Shown here: positions 27,358-37,761 of the stretch, piece by piece
How positions within the stretch are numbered: position 1 is the stretch's first letter
Layout: each line of letters opens with the position of its first letter
Assembly (NCBI GenBank): GCA_947504035.1
Contig: CANNGA010000001.1
Span: forward strand, 1-64,000
Direction: 5' to 3'
Length of the DNA: 64,000 nucleotides
Origin: an uncultured Flavobacteriaceae bacterium
GTDB taxonomy: Bacteria; Bacteroidota; Bacteroidia; Flavobacteriales; Flavobacteriaceae
Notes under the pieces: model-generated
What the model was told of the DNA's origin: nothing
Databases searched by the model: none
Seen by the model: only the letters and a program-made list of their open reading frames with translations
Program-made: the position numbers and the translations under genes

Positions 27358-29025
27358 ATGCCATTAAAATACAGTTACCCCTTTACAGCCATACCAGCAC
27401 AAGACGATTTAAAATTATGCTTGTTACTTAATTTAGTAGATCCTAGTATTGGAGGCGTATTGGCAACAGGAGATAAAGGCACCGCAAAAACTACAATGGT
27501 ACGTGGGTTGAGCCAATTAATGGGACCTGAAGTGCCCTTTGTAAACTTGCCTATTGGTGCTACAGAAGATCGGGTTTTGGGAAGTATTAATTTGGACGCA
27601 TTAATAAATCAAAAAACAACCCTTGTAGATAAGGGCTTGTTAGCACAGGCTCATTTAGGCTTTCTGTATATCGATGAGGTTAATTTGCTAAATGATTACC
27701 TTATGGATGTTTTATTAGACGCCTCTGCAACGGGGGGCTATCATTTAGAACGTGAAGGTATTTCACAGTGGATGGACAGTCGTTTTGCACTTGTAGGAAC
27801 GATGAATCCAGAAGAAGGCACTTTACGCCCTCAATTGCTAGACCGCTTCGGATTGAGCGTGACCATTCATACCCCTAAAGATAAAAAATTACGATCTAAA
27901 ATTGCCATGCAACGCTTGCATTTCGATAGCGATCCAGAAGGCTTTTACAATCAATTTGCTCACGAAGAAAAGGCCTTAAGAACACAGGTGCTGTCTGCAA
28001 AACAGCATTTAACGCGCATTCAAATTCCGGAGCACGTTCAAGAACTGTGTGCCGCATTAACCATTAGCAATAAGGTGGAAGGCATGCGTGCCGATATTTT
28101 ATTGTTGAAGACGGCAAGAGCCTACGCTGCATATTACAACCATACAACGGTGACCCCAGAAATGGTGCATGCCATCGCAGGGTTTGTGCTGCAACACCGG
28201 GCTAAAGATTATACACCACCTTCAGATTCAGAGGCAAATACAGATGCAAATACACCAGATGAAGAACAGTCTGAAGAGGCTACTGCAGAATCAAAAACAC
28301 CTCAAAATTCAGGATTTCAACTGCCAAAAGCAGTACAGCAAGGCTTGAAATTTTCAACGCCTAGGGCGCATAAAAAACAAGATGTAAACTTAGACGCTTT
28401 GAATACTGTTTCCGTAGCGCCAAGTCCCGCCAAACCATCCAGCGAACTTGCAGTGCTAAAGTCTGTTAGACAGTATCTAAAAACAGGCGTGTTTCATTCT
28501 ATTTACAAACAACGTACCCAAAAATCGACAGCACGTATTGTTTTTTTAATAGACACAAGTGGTTCTATGGCTTTAGAACACCAAATGGGGTATTTAAAAG
28601 GCATTATAGACAAAACGATAGGTACTTACCCCTTACAAAAAATACAATATGCTATCGTCGGGTTACAGGATACTACGGCTAAAATAGTGCAAGAGTTCAC
28701 CTCTAATACAGAGCGCATAAAAGCGTTAAACTATCAATTACGAACAGGAGGAAAAACCAATTTAGGGGCTGCTTTTTTAAAAGTATACGAGCTTTTAAGA
28801 ACCTTAAATACGCAAACAACGCAACTGTTTGTGTTTACAGATGGCAAAGCCAATACAGGGGCTCAAGATCCGTTTCAATATGCCGTTAACACTTATAAAA
28901 CCTATTTAAGGCGTTTGCCTAAAGCCACGGTAATAGATACCGAAATGGGCGTTGTAAAGTTAGGCAAAGCAAAACAATTGGCGCAACGGTTAAAAATGGA
29001 CTACGCAGCACTTTCAGCGTTTTAA
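27358..29025 (+). CDS. Magnesium/cobalt-chelatase ATPase, fused ChlI-ChlD type
   Basis: AAA+ domain (P-loop GDKGTAKTT at about 38-46; Walker B FLYIDEVNLL) fused through a Pro/Glu-rich linker (about 280-345) to a VWA domain with the MIDAS motif DTSGS at about 397. This is the BchI/BchD-type motor pair in one chain. Next to cobN it probably replaces CobS and CobT as the ATPase of the cobaltochelatase. 96 bp separate it from the previous gene, so a second promoter is possible. Confidence 0.9.
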   Translation: MPLKYSYPFTAIPAQDDLKLCLLLNLVDPSIGGVLATGDKGTAKTTMVRGLSQLMGPEVPFVNLPIGATEDRVLGSINLDALINQKTTLVDKGLLAQAHLGFLYIDEVNLLNDYLMDVLLDASATGGYHLEREGISQWMDSRFALVGTMNPEEGTLRPQLLDRFGLSVTIHTPKDKKLRSKIAMQRLHFDSDPEGFYNQFAHEEKALRTQVLSAKQHLTRIQIPEHVQELCAALTISNKVEGMRADILLLKTARAYAAYYNHTTVTPEMVHAIAGFVLQHRAKDYTPPSDSEANTDANTPDEEQSEEATAESKTPQNSGFQLPKAVQQGLKFSTPRAHKKQDVNLDALNTVSVAPSPAKPSSELAVLKSVRQYLKTGVFHSIYKQRTQKSTARIVFLIDTSGSMALEHQMGYLKGIIDKTIGTYPLQKIQYAIVGLQDTTAKIVQEFTSNTERIKALNYQLRTGGKTNLGAAFLKVYELLRTLNTQTTQLFVFTDGKANTGAQDPFQYAVNTYKTYLRRLPKATVIDTEMGVVKLGKAKQLAQRLKMDYAALSAF

Positions 29026-29035
29026 TTTTAGAGTC

Positions 29036-30328
29036 ATGTCAAAAGCATTTTTAATTGCAGCCCCGTGGAGTAATTCTGGGAAAACTACGGTCACCTTAGG
29101 GCTATTACGCTGGTGTCTTAATCAAGGTTATAAGGTGCAACCTTTTAAATGCGGCCCTGATTATATCGATACCATTCATCATAGTACAGCGGCAAAAACA
29201 CCAGCGATTAATTTGGATACCGTGATGATGCCAGAACAGCATGTGCATACTGTTTTTAATAGCTATGCGCAAAATGCAGAGGTTAGTATTGTTGAAGGGG
29301 TTATGGGGCTGTTCGATGGTGCTGTAAAAGATAAAGGAAGTTCTGCAGCTGTTGCCAAGCTATTAGATATCCCTGTAATTCTTGTGGTTAATGCAAGCAG
29401 TATGGCCTATACAATCGCGCCTATTTTACATGGTCTTAAAACGTTTGATCCATCTGTTAAAATAGCAGGTGTGCTTTTTAATTTTATAAAAACGGCTTCA
29501 CATTATGCCTTTCTTAAAGAGGCCTGTGCTGCTGTAGATATACCCTGTTTGGGATACCTACCACCTAACGAGGCCATTGCTATTCCGTCCAGACATTTAG
29601 GCTTACATATAGATAAAGATTTTGAAACTGTTATAGAAAATGCAGCTTCACATGTCGCTGCCCACATTTCTATTTCGAAAGTACTGGATGTCGGGAAGGA
29701 TATACCCTATATGCCTAAAATTAAGCATGAACTAACAGTAGTAAAAGCGTTAAAAACCATAGCGATAGCAAAAGATGAGGCTTTTAGTTTTACGTATCAA
29801 GAAAATTTAAAGTGGCTTGAAGCTATGGGGACTATTATTTACTTTAGTCCTTTACACGATACCAAATTGCCTAAAACCGATTATATTTATCTCGCTGGAG
29901 GGTATCCAGAATTACACTTGGAACAGTTATCTAAAAATAAAACCATGCGCCATCAAATTAAAGCGGCGGCAGCAAGAGGGGTAACGATCTATGCAGAATG
30001 CGGGGGCATGATGTATTTAGGAGACGCTATTATTGATGAAAGTGGTGGTGTTTATGACATGGCGAATGTGTTTCCATTTCGTACATCTATGGAAGCTAAA
30101 AAATTGACTTTAGGCTATAGAAAAGTGTGCTTTCCGCATTTAGAGATTTGGGGACATGAATTTCATTATTCTAAGGTGTTAAATGATAGTGGTATTCCAA
30201 ACATAGCAGAGGTGTTTTCTGCCCGAGGGCAAGAAGTGTCTGCTAAAATTTATACCTATAACAACGTATACGCGAGCTATATTCATTTGTACTGGGCAGC
30301 GTTAAAACAGGAAGATATATGCATTTAG
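29036..30328 (+). CDS. cobB: Cobyrinate a,c-diamide synthase
   Basis: Glutamine-dependent amidation of the a and c acetates. N-terminal P-loop AAPWSNSGKTTVTLGLL, the CGPDYID motif, and a C-terminal class I glutamine amidotransferase domain with the nucleophile in YAECGGMMYLG and its His in ASYIHLYW. 430 residues. Overlaps cobN by 10 bp. Confidence 0.94.
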   Translation: MSKAFLIAAPWSNSGKTTVTLGLLRWCLNQGYKVQPFKCGPDYIDTIHHSTAAKTPAINLDTVMMPEQHVHTVFNSYAQNAEVSIVEGVMGLFDGAVKDKGSSAAVAKLLDIPVILVVNASSMAYTIAPILHGLKTFDPSVKIAGVLFNFIKTASHYAFLKEACAAVDIPCLGYLPPNEAIAIPSRHLGLHIDKDFETVIENAASHVAAHISISKVLDVGKDIPYMPKIKHELTVVKALKTIAIAKDEAFSFTYQENLKWLEAMGTIIYFSPLHDTKLPKTDYIYLAGGYPELHLEQLSKNKTMRHQIKAAAARGVTIYAECGGMMYLGDAIIDESGGVYDMANVFPFRTSMEAKKLTLGYRKVCFPHLEIWGHEFHYSKVLNDSGIPNIAEVFSARGQEVSAKIYTYNNVYASYIHLYWAALKQEDICI

Positions 30329-33300
30329 TAGCCACAATACCTGGAGGATGGAATCCTAATGACGACGAAATTTTTTATATCGATCAGCAACCAGGCGACA
30401 TCGTCTTTTTAAGTGCTGGAGATACCGAAATCCACACCTTAAACGAGGCTTATAAAACACTACATGCTAAGGAAGGTGATACTTTGCCAAGTTTACGCAT
30501 GACCAATCTTGTATACCTTAAACAAGAATTGACTATAGATACCTATCTAGAAGATGTGCTTGAAAAGGCTAAGGTAATTGTATGCAGCATGCTGGGCGGG
30601 GTGAGCTATTATAAATATTTAGTAGAATCTTTGGTCGCATTACAAGAACGTGTAGGGAATACAGTATTGTTCTTACCAGCACATGAACCAGATGTGGAAT
30701 TAATGCAATTGTCTTCTGAACGTATCGATATTGTACATCAATGCCGACAATACATTCAAGAAGGTGGAAAAGAAAATGCCATTTCACTTTTAAACTATTT
30801 ACGACATACGTTTTTTGGCGCTCCACTTGCAATTGCTCCTGTACAGTCTACAGCAGATGTGTTTTTATACACGAGTAGCACAGGAGTGTTAAATCAATCG
30901 CTTTTAGAGAAAACACTGCATCCAGACTGGCCTAATGTGGTGCTATTGGCGTACCGAACGCACTATCTTTCAGATAATTTATCTCCAATACATGCTATGA
31001 GTCGTGCATTGAAAGCCCGTAACATGAATCCTTTTGTTGTGTTTGCGAGCAATCTTAGAGATGCTAAATTGGTAGAGCATGTACAGGAATTAATGACAGA
31101 TTCTGGCAAACGTCATGTACACAGTATTATTAATACCACAGGGTTTACCATTAAACCTATGGACGGTTCTAATTTTATATTTGAAAGGTTAAAGGTCCCG
31201 GTTTTACAGGCTATATTTTCTACAGCCAATAAAACGGTATGGGAGGAAGGCCTTTTTGGGTTGCCTCCAACCGATATCGCAATGAATATTGCATTGCCAG
31301 AAATAGATGGACGCCTTATTGGTCGTGCTGTTTCCTTTAAAAAAGAAGTAGAAAAAGATAGACTTACCGATAGCTCTATCTTAAAATATGAGGCTTACGA
31401 ACCTGCCTGCGTATTTATGGCCGAACTGGCAAAGCGCTGGATAACATTACAGCATAAAAGCAACAGTGAGAAACGAATTGCTGTAATTTTGCCAAATTAT
31501 CCCAATAAAGACAGTCGTTTGGCAAATGGCGTAGGCTTAGACACGCCAGAAAGCTGTATTGTGCTCATCCAAAAATTAAAAGCCGAAGGCTACACCACAG
31601 GTGATGCATTGCCTAAAAGTGGTACAGAATTAATGCATTGGATGACTCAGGTTACAACCAATGCTATTGCTACAACGGTAACAAGACCTCATGCTTTGGT
31701 GTTTGATTTAACGGCCTTTAAAAATTGTTTTTCTGCACTGTCGGAAGGGCTTAAGGCAAAAATTGTTGCGCAATGGGGCGCGCCAGAAGACGATCCCTAT
31801 TATACAGAGCATGGGTTTATCATTCCAGGGTTTGTGTTAGGGCATATTTTTATAAGCATCCAGCCTTCTAGGGGGTATAATCAAGACCCTCAGGCCATTT
31901 ACCATTCTCCAGATTTGCCTCCAACGTATCAGTACTTAGCCTATTACTTTTGGCTACAAACTACGTATAATGCAGATGCTGTTATCCATTTAGGAAAGCA
32001 TGGCAATCTTGAATGGCTGCCAGGTAAAAGTGTTTCGTTAGATCCAGAAACGTGTTTCCCTGCGGCTGTATTTGGTGCATTACCTCATTTTTACCCTTTC
32101 ATTATTAATGATCCAGGCGAAGGCACACAGGCAAAGCGAAGAAACCAGGCTGTAATTATAGACCACCTTATCCCGCCTATGACGCGCGCAGAAAGCTATG
32201 GGAGTTTAATGAAATTAGAACATTTGGTGGATGAGTATTATGAGGCAGCATCTTTAGACCCTAAACGCGCGCGCGTATTAGAAAAGGAAATAGCCGCTTT
32301 AGTTACAGAGACCAAACTAAATGTAGATTTGGGCATTGCTTCTCAAGATGTAGATGAATTGCTTATTAAATTAGACGGGTATTTATGTGAATTGAAAGAA
32401 GCACAGATTAGAGACGGCTTGCATATTTTTGGAATAGCGCCAGTTTCAGAACAATTACTTGATTTACTTATCGCTTTACACCGTGTTCCTAGCTATGGAC
32501 AAGAGGGCATTACACAGGTGCTTGCGAAAGATTTAGGAATTGAAACCAATGTGTTAGCTTTAGAGTATACCGAAATGATGCAGCTACATATTGAAACCGT
32601 ATTTTGCAAAACAGCAGGGCAGGTTATTGCGCAATTGGAAACTATTGCCAAGCGCTTATTGCGTTCTTACTTAGAAGAGGGTACCGTTCCTGAACATTAC
32701 CCGCTGACTCATAAATTTTTAGAGTATATCAAGTCTAATACCTTGGTAAAGGTTCAAAAAACAACAGATGAATTAGAGCATTTAGTACAGGGGTTGAATG
32801 GTGCTTATGTCCCTTCGGGTCCCTCTGGGGCACCTACGCGTGGACGTTTAGATTTGCTACCCACAGGGCGTAATTTTTATTCTGTAGATGTGCGCACCAT
32901 ACCCACAGAAACAGCATACCGATTAGGAGAAAAAAGTGCGCAATTGGTAATAGAACGCTATTTACAAGAAAATGGCGATTACCCAGAAACCATAGGGATT
33001 TCTGTATGGGGTACCTCTACAATGCGAACAGGAGGTGATGATATCGCTCAGGCATTTGCACTAATGGGTGTGCGGCCTATATGGAAGAATGTAAACCGTA
33101 GGGTGACAGATTTTGAAGTGATTCCTTTAATTACTTTACGACGCCCACGTGTGGATGTGACGTTACGTATTTCTGGCTTTTTTAGAGATGCATTTCCCGA
33201 TGTTATTAATTTGTTTAATGCTGTAGTTACGCGACTTGCTAACTTAGATGAACCTGTAGAGGATAATCCAATTCGCAAACGTTTTTTAGAAGAGCGCACA

Positions 33301-34065
33301 CAATGGCAAGCCGAAGGCTTAGAGATTCAAGACGCTTCGCAACGTGCTTTGTATAGAGTTTTTGGATCTAAACCAGGCGCTTATGGCGCAGGATTACAAG
33401 CCGTAATTGATGAAAAAAACTGGAAAACCCAAGACGACCTCGCTAAAGTATATATCAATTGGAGCGGATATGCTTATGGAACTTCTAAAAAGGGCGTTTC
33501 TGCTCATGAAGCTTTTCAAAACCGATTGCAGGCCATGCAAATCGTAATGCAAAATCAAGACAATAGAGAACATGATATTTTGGATAGTGATGATTATTAC
33601 CAGTTTCATGGCGGATTAGCTAATGCTGTAAAAACGGTAAAAGGTGATGCTGCAGCTATTTATTTTGGAGATAATTCTAGACCAGAAACGCCCAAAGTAA
33701 AAACATTAAAAGAAGAGTTGTTAAAGGTTTACAGATCGCGTGTTATCAACCCTAAATGGATTAAAGGGGTACAACGGCACGGGTATAAAGGGGCTTTTGA
33801 AATGGCTGCAACCTTAGATTATTTATTTGCCTACGATGCGACCACCAATCTTATTGATGATTTTATGTATGAAGGGATTACGGAAAGCTATTTGCTCACT
33901 CCCGAAAACAAAGCGTTTATTCAGCAACATAACCCTTGGGCGCTAAAAGATATGAGTGAACGCTTACTGGAAGCGATTCAACGTGGAATGTGGGCAGATC
34001 CATCAGATGAGGTGAAGCAACAACTCGAACAGTTGTATTTGGAAGGTGAAGGTTTGGTGGAGTAG
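30319..34065 (+). CDS. cobN: Cobaltochelatase large subunit
   Basis: 1248-residue catalytic subunit of the class I (CobN/ChlH) chelatase. Family landmarks are seen along the whole chain: SCMLGG-like VCSMLGGVSYY near residue 92, ILPNYPNKDSRLANGVGLDTPES, HLGKHGNLEWLPGKSVSL, PSGPSGAPTRGRLDLLPTGRNFY, SVWGTSTMRTGGDDIAQA and the RRPRVDVTLRISGFFRDAFP block. It inserts cobalt with the neighbouring ATPase. Last gene of the + operon. Confidence 0.95.
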   Translation: MHLVATIPGGWNPNDDEIFYIDQQPGDIVFLSAGDTEIHTLNEAYKTLHAKEGDTLPSLRMTNLVYLKQELTIDTYLEDVLEKAKVIVCSMLGGVSYYKYLVESLVALQERVGNTVLFLPAHEPDVELMQLSSERIDIVHQCRQYIQEGGKENAISLLNYLRHTFFGAPLAIAPVQSTADVFLYTSSTGVLNQSLLEKTLHPDWPNVVLLAYRTHYLSDNLSPIHAMSRALKARNMNPFVVFASNLRDAKLVEHVQELMTDSGKRHVHSIINTTGFTIKPMDGSNFIFERLKVPVLQAIFSTANKTVWEEGLFGLPPTDIAMNIALPEIDGRLIGRAVSFKKEVEKDRLTDSSILKYEAYEPACVFMAELAKRWITLQHKSNSEKRIAVILPNYPNKDSRLANGVGLDTPESCIVLIQKLKAEGYTTGDALPKSGTELMHWMTQVTTNAIATTVTRPHALVFDLTAFKNCFSALSEGLKAKIVAQWGAPEDDPYYTEHGFIIPGFVLGHIFISIQPSRGYNQDPQAIYHSPDLPPTYQYLAYYFWLQTTYNADAVIHLGKHGNLEWLPGKSVSLDPETCFPAAVFGALPHFYPFIINDPGEGTQAKRRNQAVIIDHLIPPMTRAESYGSLMKLEHLVDEYYEAASLDPKRARVLEKEIAALVTETKLNVDLGIASQDVDELLIKLDGYLCELKEAQIRDGLHIFGIAPVSEQLLDLLIALHRVPSYGQEGITQVLAKDLGIETNVLALEYTEMMQLHIETVFCKTAGQVIAQLETIAKRLLRSYLEEGTVPEHYPLTHKFLEYIKSNTLVKVQKTTDELEHLVQGLNGAYVPSGPSGAPTRGRLDLLPTGRNFYSVDVRTIPTETAYRLGEKSAQLVIERYLQENGDYPETIGISVWGTSTMRTGGDDIAQAFALMGVRPIWKNVNRRVTDFEVIPLITLRRPRVDVTLRISGFFRDAFPDVINLFNAVVTRLANLDEPVEDNPIRKRFLEERTQWQAEGLEIQDASQRALYRVFGSKPGAYGAGLQAVIDEKNWKTQDDLAKVYINWSGYAYGTSKKGVSAHEAFQNRLQAMQIVMQNQDNREHDILDSDDYYQFHGGLANAVKTVKGDAAAIYFGDNSRPETPKVKTLKEELLKVYRSRVINPKWIKGVQRHGYKGAFEMAATLDYLFAYDATTNLIDDFMYEGITESYLLTPENKAFIQQHNPWALKDMSERLLEAIQRGMWADPSDEVKQQLEQLYLEGEGLVE

Positions 34066-34304
34066 AAATTGTTTTTAATATAAGAGGATGGCCAGTGTAT
34101 TTATATAAAAATTGTTTTATAGTTTTTGTTTCTTCATTAAGATGTTTTTCATAGAAGCTTATTTGATGATTTTAAGAAGGTAACTTATGCCTACAATGGG
34201 TGAAAATAAATAATTTCATTACATTTGTTTGTGTGACTGTTATGTGACTAAACGGCTTTATTATAACTTAACTACCTGATTATCAGTTGTTATTTTGTGT
34301 GATT

Positions 34305-35753
34305 ATGAAAAATAATGAATTGAAAATATTATTAAGTGAACTACGTTCATTTGTAAATGAAACAGAGTGGGTTGAATTTAAAGTTAATAACGGTACTGAA
34401 ATTGGAGAATATATTTCAGCTATTTCAAATTCAGCATGTGTACACGATAAGGCATATGGTTATATTGTATTTGGAATTGATGATAGGACTCATAGAATAG
34501 TAGGTACTAAGTTTACTTCAAATAAAAACGGAAAGGGTAATGAAGACTTGATACCTTGGATTGCTAGGTTATTAGAGCCTAGAATAAATTTTGATTTTTA
34601 TGAGTTTGAAGTAGAGGGGGTTAATGTTGTAGTTGTTAGAGTGAAAGCAACTCAAAATACGCCTGTTAAGTTTAGAGGGATACCATATATTAGAATAGGT
34701 TCATCTAAAAAAAAATTAGATGATTACCCCGAAAAGGAAAGAGTTATTTGGACTAAAAGTCCGTCAATTGGTTTTGAAAAAGAAATAGCTGTTTCTAATT
34801 TAGAACCCGATGAAGTTTTAAAATTGATAGATTACGCTTCATATTTTGAGTTAACAAATACACCTCTTCCTGAGAATAGAGAAGCTATTTTTGATAAATT
34901 TTTACAAGAAAGGTTAATTATTAGAGACGCAAATAATTATAGTATTACAAATTTATGTGCCATTCTCTTTGCTAAAAGGTTAGATGAATTTGAAAGTGTT
35001 GACCGAAAAGCAATTAGAGTTATTATGTATCAAGGGAAAAATAAATTACGTACAAAAAAAGAACAAATTGGACAAAAAGGATATGCTTCAGGGTTTAAAG
35101 GATTAGTAAATTATATTAATGATCAGTTACCTTCAAATGAGGAAGTAGGAAAGGTTTTTAGAAAAGAGGTTAAAATGTACCCTGAATTAGTTATAAGAGA
35201 ACTAGTTGCTAATGCAATTATTCATCAAGATTTTAATGAAAAAGGAACGGCTCCCATGATTGAAATTTTTGAAGATAGAGTAGAAATTTCAAATCCAGGA
35301 AAGCCATTAATAAGTACAATGAGATTTATTGATCATAACCCTCAATCTAGAAATGAAAAATTAGCTTCGTTTATGAGAAGACTTAATATTTGTGAAGAAA
35401 GAGGAAGTGGTATAGACAAAGTGATTTTTGAATGTGAATATTACCAGTTACCAGCTCCTAAATTTATAGAAGGAGATAATTATACTCGAGTGATCATATA
35501 TGCACATAAAACATTAAGAAAAATGGATAAGGAAGATAAAATTAGAGCTTGTTATCTTCATTCTTGTTTAAAGTATGTGTCAGGAGAACACATGACTAAT
35601 CAATCTTTGAGAGAACGGTTTGGTATTAAAGAAAAAAATTATTCAATGGCATCTAGAATAATATCAGAAGCTATAAAATCTGGACAAGTAAAGGATTACG
35701 ATCCAGAAAATACATCTAAAAAGCATTCAAAATATATACCCTTTTGGGCATAA
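34305..35753 (+). CDS. ATP-binding protein with AlbA_2/Schlafen N-domain and HATPase_c_4 C-domain
   Basis: The first 130 residues match the AlbA_2 (formerly AAA_4) nucleic-acid-binding domain (ETEWVEFKVNN, YIVFGIDDRTHRIVG, GIPYIRIGSSKKKL). About 300-400 is a GHKL-type ATPase (LVIRELVANAIIHQDF, GSGIDKVI), and a winged-helix-like end follows. Such proteins are often regulators or accessory/defence genes. It is visibly richer in A/T than the cobalamin genes on both sides and separates the two halves of that locus, which suggests later insertion. ATG 34305 is chosen over TTG 34287. Confidence 0.85.
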   Translation: MKNNELKILLSELRSFVNETEWVEFKVNNGTEIGEYISAISNSACVHDKAYGYIVFGIDDRTHRIVGTKFTSNKNGKGNEDLIPWIARLLEPRINFDFYEFEVEGVNVVVVRVKATQNTPVKFRGIPYIRIGSSKKKLDDYPEKERVIWTKSPSIGFEKEIAVSNLEPDEVLKLIDYASYFELTNTPLPENREAIFDKFLQERLIIRDANNYSITNLCAILFAKRLDEFESVDRKAIRVIMYQGKNKLRTKKEQIGQKGYASGFKGLVNYINDQLPSNEEVGKVFRKEVKMYPELVIRELVANAIIHQDFNEKGTAPMIEIFEDRVEISNPGKPLISTMRFIDHNPQSRNEKLASFMRRLNICEERGSGIDKVIFECEYYQLPAPKFIEGDNYTRVIIYAHKTLRKMDKEDKIRACYLHSCLKYVSGEHMTNQSLRERFGIKEKNYSMASRIISEAIKSGQVKDYDPENTSKKHSKYIPFWA

Positions 35754-35810
35754 ATTTAGAGAAAGAATTTTAGTTTAGGTTGATTCTTTTGAGGAAAAAG
35801 GATGCTTTAC

Positions 35811-36749
35811 CTAAATTCCTAGCAGTTTTTTAATCTTACGGCTTAAAGATGATGTGCTGACTCCAGGTTTTTCATCTTCTTCAAAAAGAATGCCTTTTAC
35901 ATTAAGGTGGTGTCCTACCTGTTCTTTACCATAATCTTGTTCAAAACCAACCACTTGTTTACGGTACTTGCACATCTGGCAGTTCATGTAAGCAGTTCCT
36001 GTTTTTGCTTCTTCCAAACGTTCGTCAAAAGCTTTCATTAACAATTCATCAGTACCAAAAGGGGCTGTGTAGACGTATTCGTGTTGGGAATTGGTGTTTC
36101 TGTCGGTGACATGACCATAAATACGTTCTAGTAAAACACCGGTGAAAAAGAAAAAAGGAATAACAATAGTGCGTTTAAAGCCTAATTTTTCTACCATTAG
36201 TAAAGACTCATCAACTTTTGGATAGGCGGTGCCACTGTATGCTGTTGTCGCAAATCCAAAGCCCATGCCTTCCCATAGCATGCTAGTAAGCTTGGAGACA
36301 TCGCTATTTGCATCTGGGTCTGTTGTGCCGCGACCAATAACGACTAAGCAAGTGTCTTTTCGGTCTAAAGGGCTAAGTGTGGTTTCAGTTTCTTCAATGC
36401 GTTTTACGGCCAGATCTAATAAAAATGAATTGACCCCAATATGTTTGCCCATTGTGATGCTAAGGTCTTTATGGTAACCTTGTATGGTATTTAACTCGTA
36501 AGGGATGTCGTTTTTAGCATGAGATCCCGCAAATAGAATTACAGGAAGCGCGTAAATTTTGCGAACACCATTAAGATACATGCGCTCTACTGCGGCTTCA
36601 TAAGTAGGATGGTTGAATTCCAAAAATCCATAATCGACTTCGTAATTGTCTTGGTAGCGCGCTTGCAAAAGGGTGACTAATTTTTTAAAAGACGTGATTG
36701 CTGCTGTCCTACGACTGCCGTGTCCACAAAGTAATATGCCTTCTTTCAT
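35811..36749 (-). CDS. cbiX: CbiX-type sirohydrochlorin cobaltochelatase, long form
   Basis: Class II chelatase that inserts metal into sirohydrochlorin. Two tandem CbiX-like halves are visible (LLCGHGSRRTAAI with the active-site His; VVIGRGTTDPDAN). The C-terminus carries MNCQMCKYR, the M-x-C-x-x-C motif that in CbiX-long proteins binds an Fe-S centre. 312 residues. Together with CobN this gives the locus two cobalt chelatases. Confidence 0.92.
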   Translation of the reverse strand: MKEGILLCGHGSRRTAAITSFKKLVTLLQARYQDNYEVDYGFLEFNHPTYEAAVERMYLNGVRKIYALPVILFAGSHAKNDIPYELNTIQGYHKDLSITMGKHIGVNSFLLDLAVKRIEETETTLSPLDRKDTCLVVIGRGTTDPDANSDVSKLTSMLWEGMGFGFATTAYSGTAYPKVDESLLMVEKLGFKRTIVIPFFFFTGVLLERIYGHVTDRNTNSQHEYVYTAPFGTDELLMKAFDERLEEAKTGTAYMNCQMCKYRKQVVGFEQDYGKEQVGHHLNVKGILFEEDEKPGVSTSSLSRKIKKLLGI

Positions 36750-36948
36750 TGGTTGAGATCCATTAGAGGGTTTCGTGTTGTATTAATGGTGTTTGTATAA
36801 GTAGCGGTATTTCTATGTTTAGAAAAAAGCAGTCAAACATTTAATATTAGGTCAAAAATATTGATTTTATGACTATTCTACTCTTTTTTATCAGGAACCT
36901 TTAGTACTAATGAGACATAAAGGGCCTTATGTTATACAAGTACGCACA

Positions 36949-37761
36949 CTAGATTAATTGTAAAGGGTCTGGGTGTTTGTATGTATAATTTAAAAGTGTT
37001 TTACTCTTTGTGTTCGAGATGATTTTAAACGCCTTTTTTTCTTGATGCATAAACGTTGGGGGGGTGAGCCCAATTTTGGTTGCCGCCAATGTGTAAAACG
37101 TTTTGCGTAAAGGATGCTGCTCTGCACAGCCGTTTATAATTTCACCCCATGCCTCTTTTTCGATAACAGCATTGATAAGCCCTATGCAATCATCGCGATG
37201 AATCACATTAATCGGTGCATCTCCATTTTGAACGTTTGTCTTATTCGCTAGGAACCTTCCCGGCAACCGGTCGTAACCAATCAAACCACTTAAACGAATG
37301 CTTGTAAAACGTTCTTCTAAGTGCGTTTTCAATAATTGTTCGACAGCAGCAACTGCTTTTCCAGAGGCTTTTTCGGGCTGTACTTCTAATGTTTCAAAAA
37401 CTTCAGCATTTGTGTTTTGATATACGGAAGTTGAACTGATAAAAATAACCTTTTGATGTGCTGCAATAAAAGGCAGTATACTTTGTATTTGCTGTTGGTA
37501 TACGTCTATAATATCAGGAATGCGTTTAGGCGGAAAGTTAATAACGACAATTTCACTTTCAGAAAGGAATGCGTTATAGGTGGCCTGAGATGCTTCTCCT
37601 AATTTTAATAAAAAAGGTGTAATGCCCTGCGCTTCAAGTTTTGGGATTTTTAAGGCTGTTGTTGTAGAGCCTTTTACGGTATACCCTTTAGATAAAAAAT
37701 CGATAGCGAGTGGTAATCCTAACCAGCCACATCCTAGTATGCTAATGTTCTTGGGATTCAT
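36949..37761 (-). CDS. NAD-dependent epimerase/dehydratase family protein
   Basis: Extended short-chain dehydrogenase fold, 270 residues, with a Rossmann motif (ISILGCGWLGLPLAI), a shortened active region (ISSTSVYQ) and INVIHRDDCIGLI near the C-terminal third. Resembles YeeZ-like proteins; substrate unknown. Its start overlaps the end of the ferredoxin-like gene by 20 bp, so both are controlled by the same cobalamin riboswitch. A corrinoid role is only inferred from that. Confidence 0.8.
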   Translation of the reverse strand: MNPKNISILGCGWLGLPLAIDFLSKGYTVKGSTTTALKIPKLEAQGITPFLLKLGEASQATYNAFLSESEIVVINFPPKRIPDIIDVYQQQIQSILPFIAAHQKVIFISSTSVYQNTNAEVFETLEVQPEKASGKAVAAVEQLLKTHLEERFTSIRLSGLIGYDRLPGRFLANKTNVQNGDAPINVIHRDDCIGLINAVIEKEAWGEIINGCAEQHPLRKTFYTLAATKIGLTPPTFMHQEKKAFKIISNTKSKTLLNYTYKHPDPLQLI

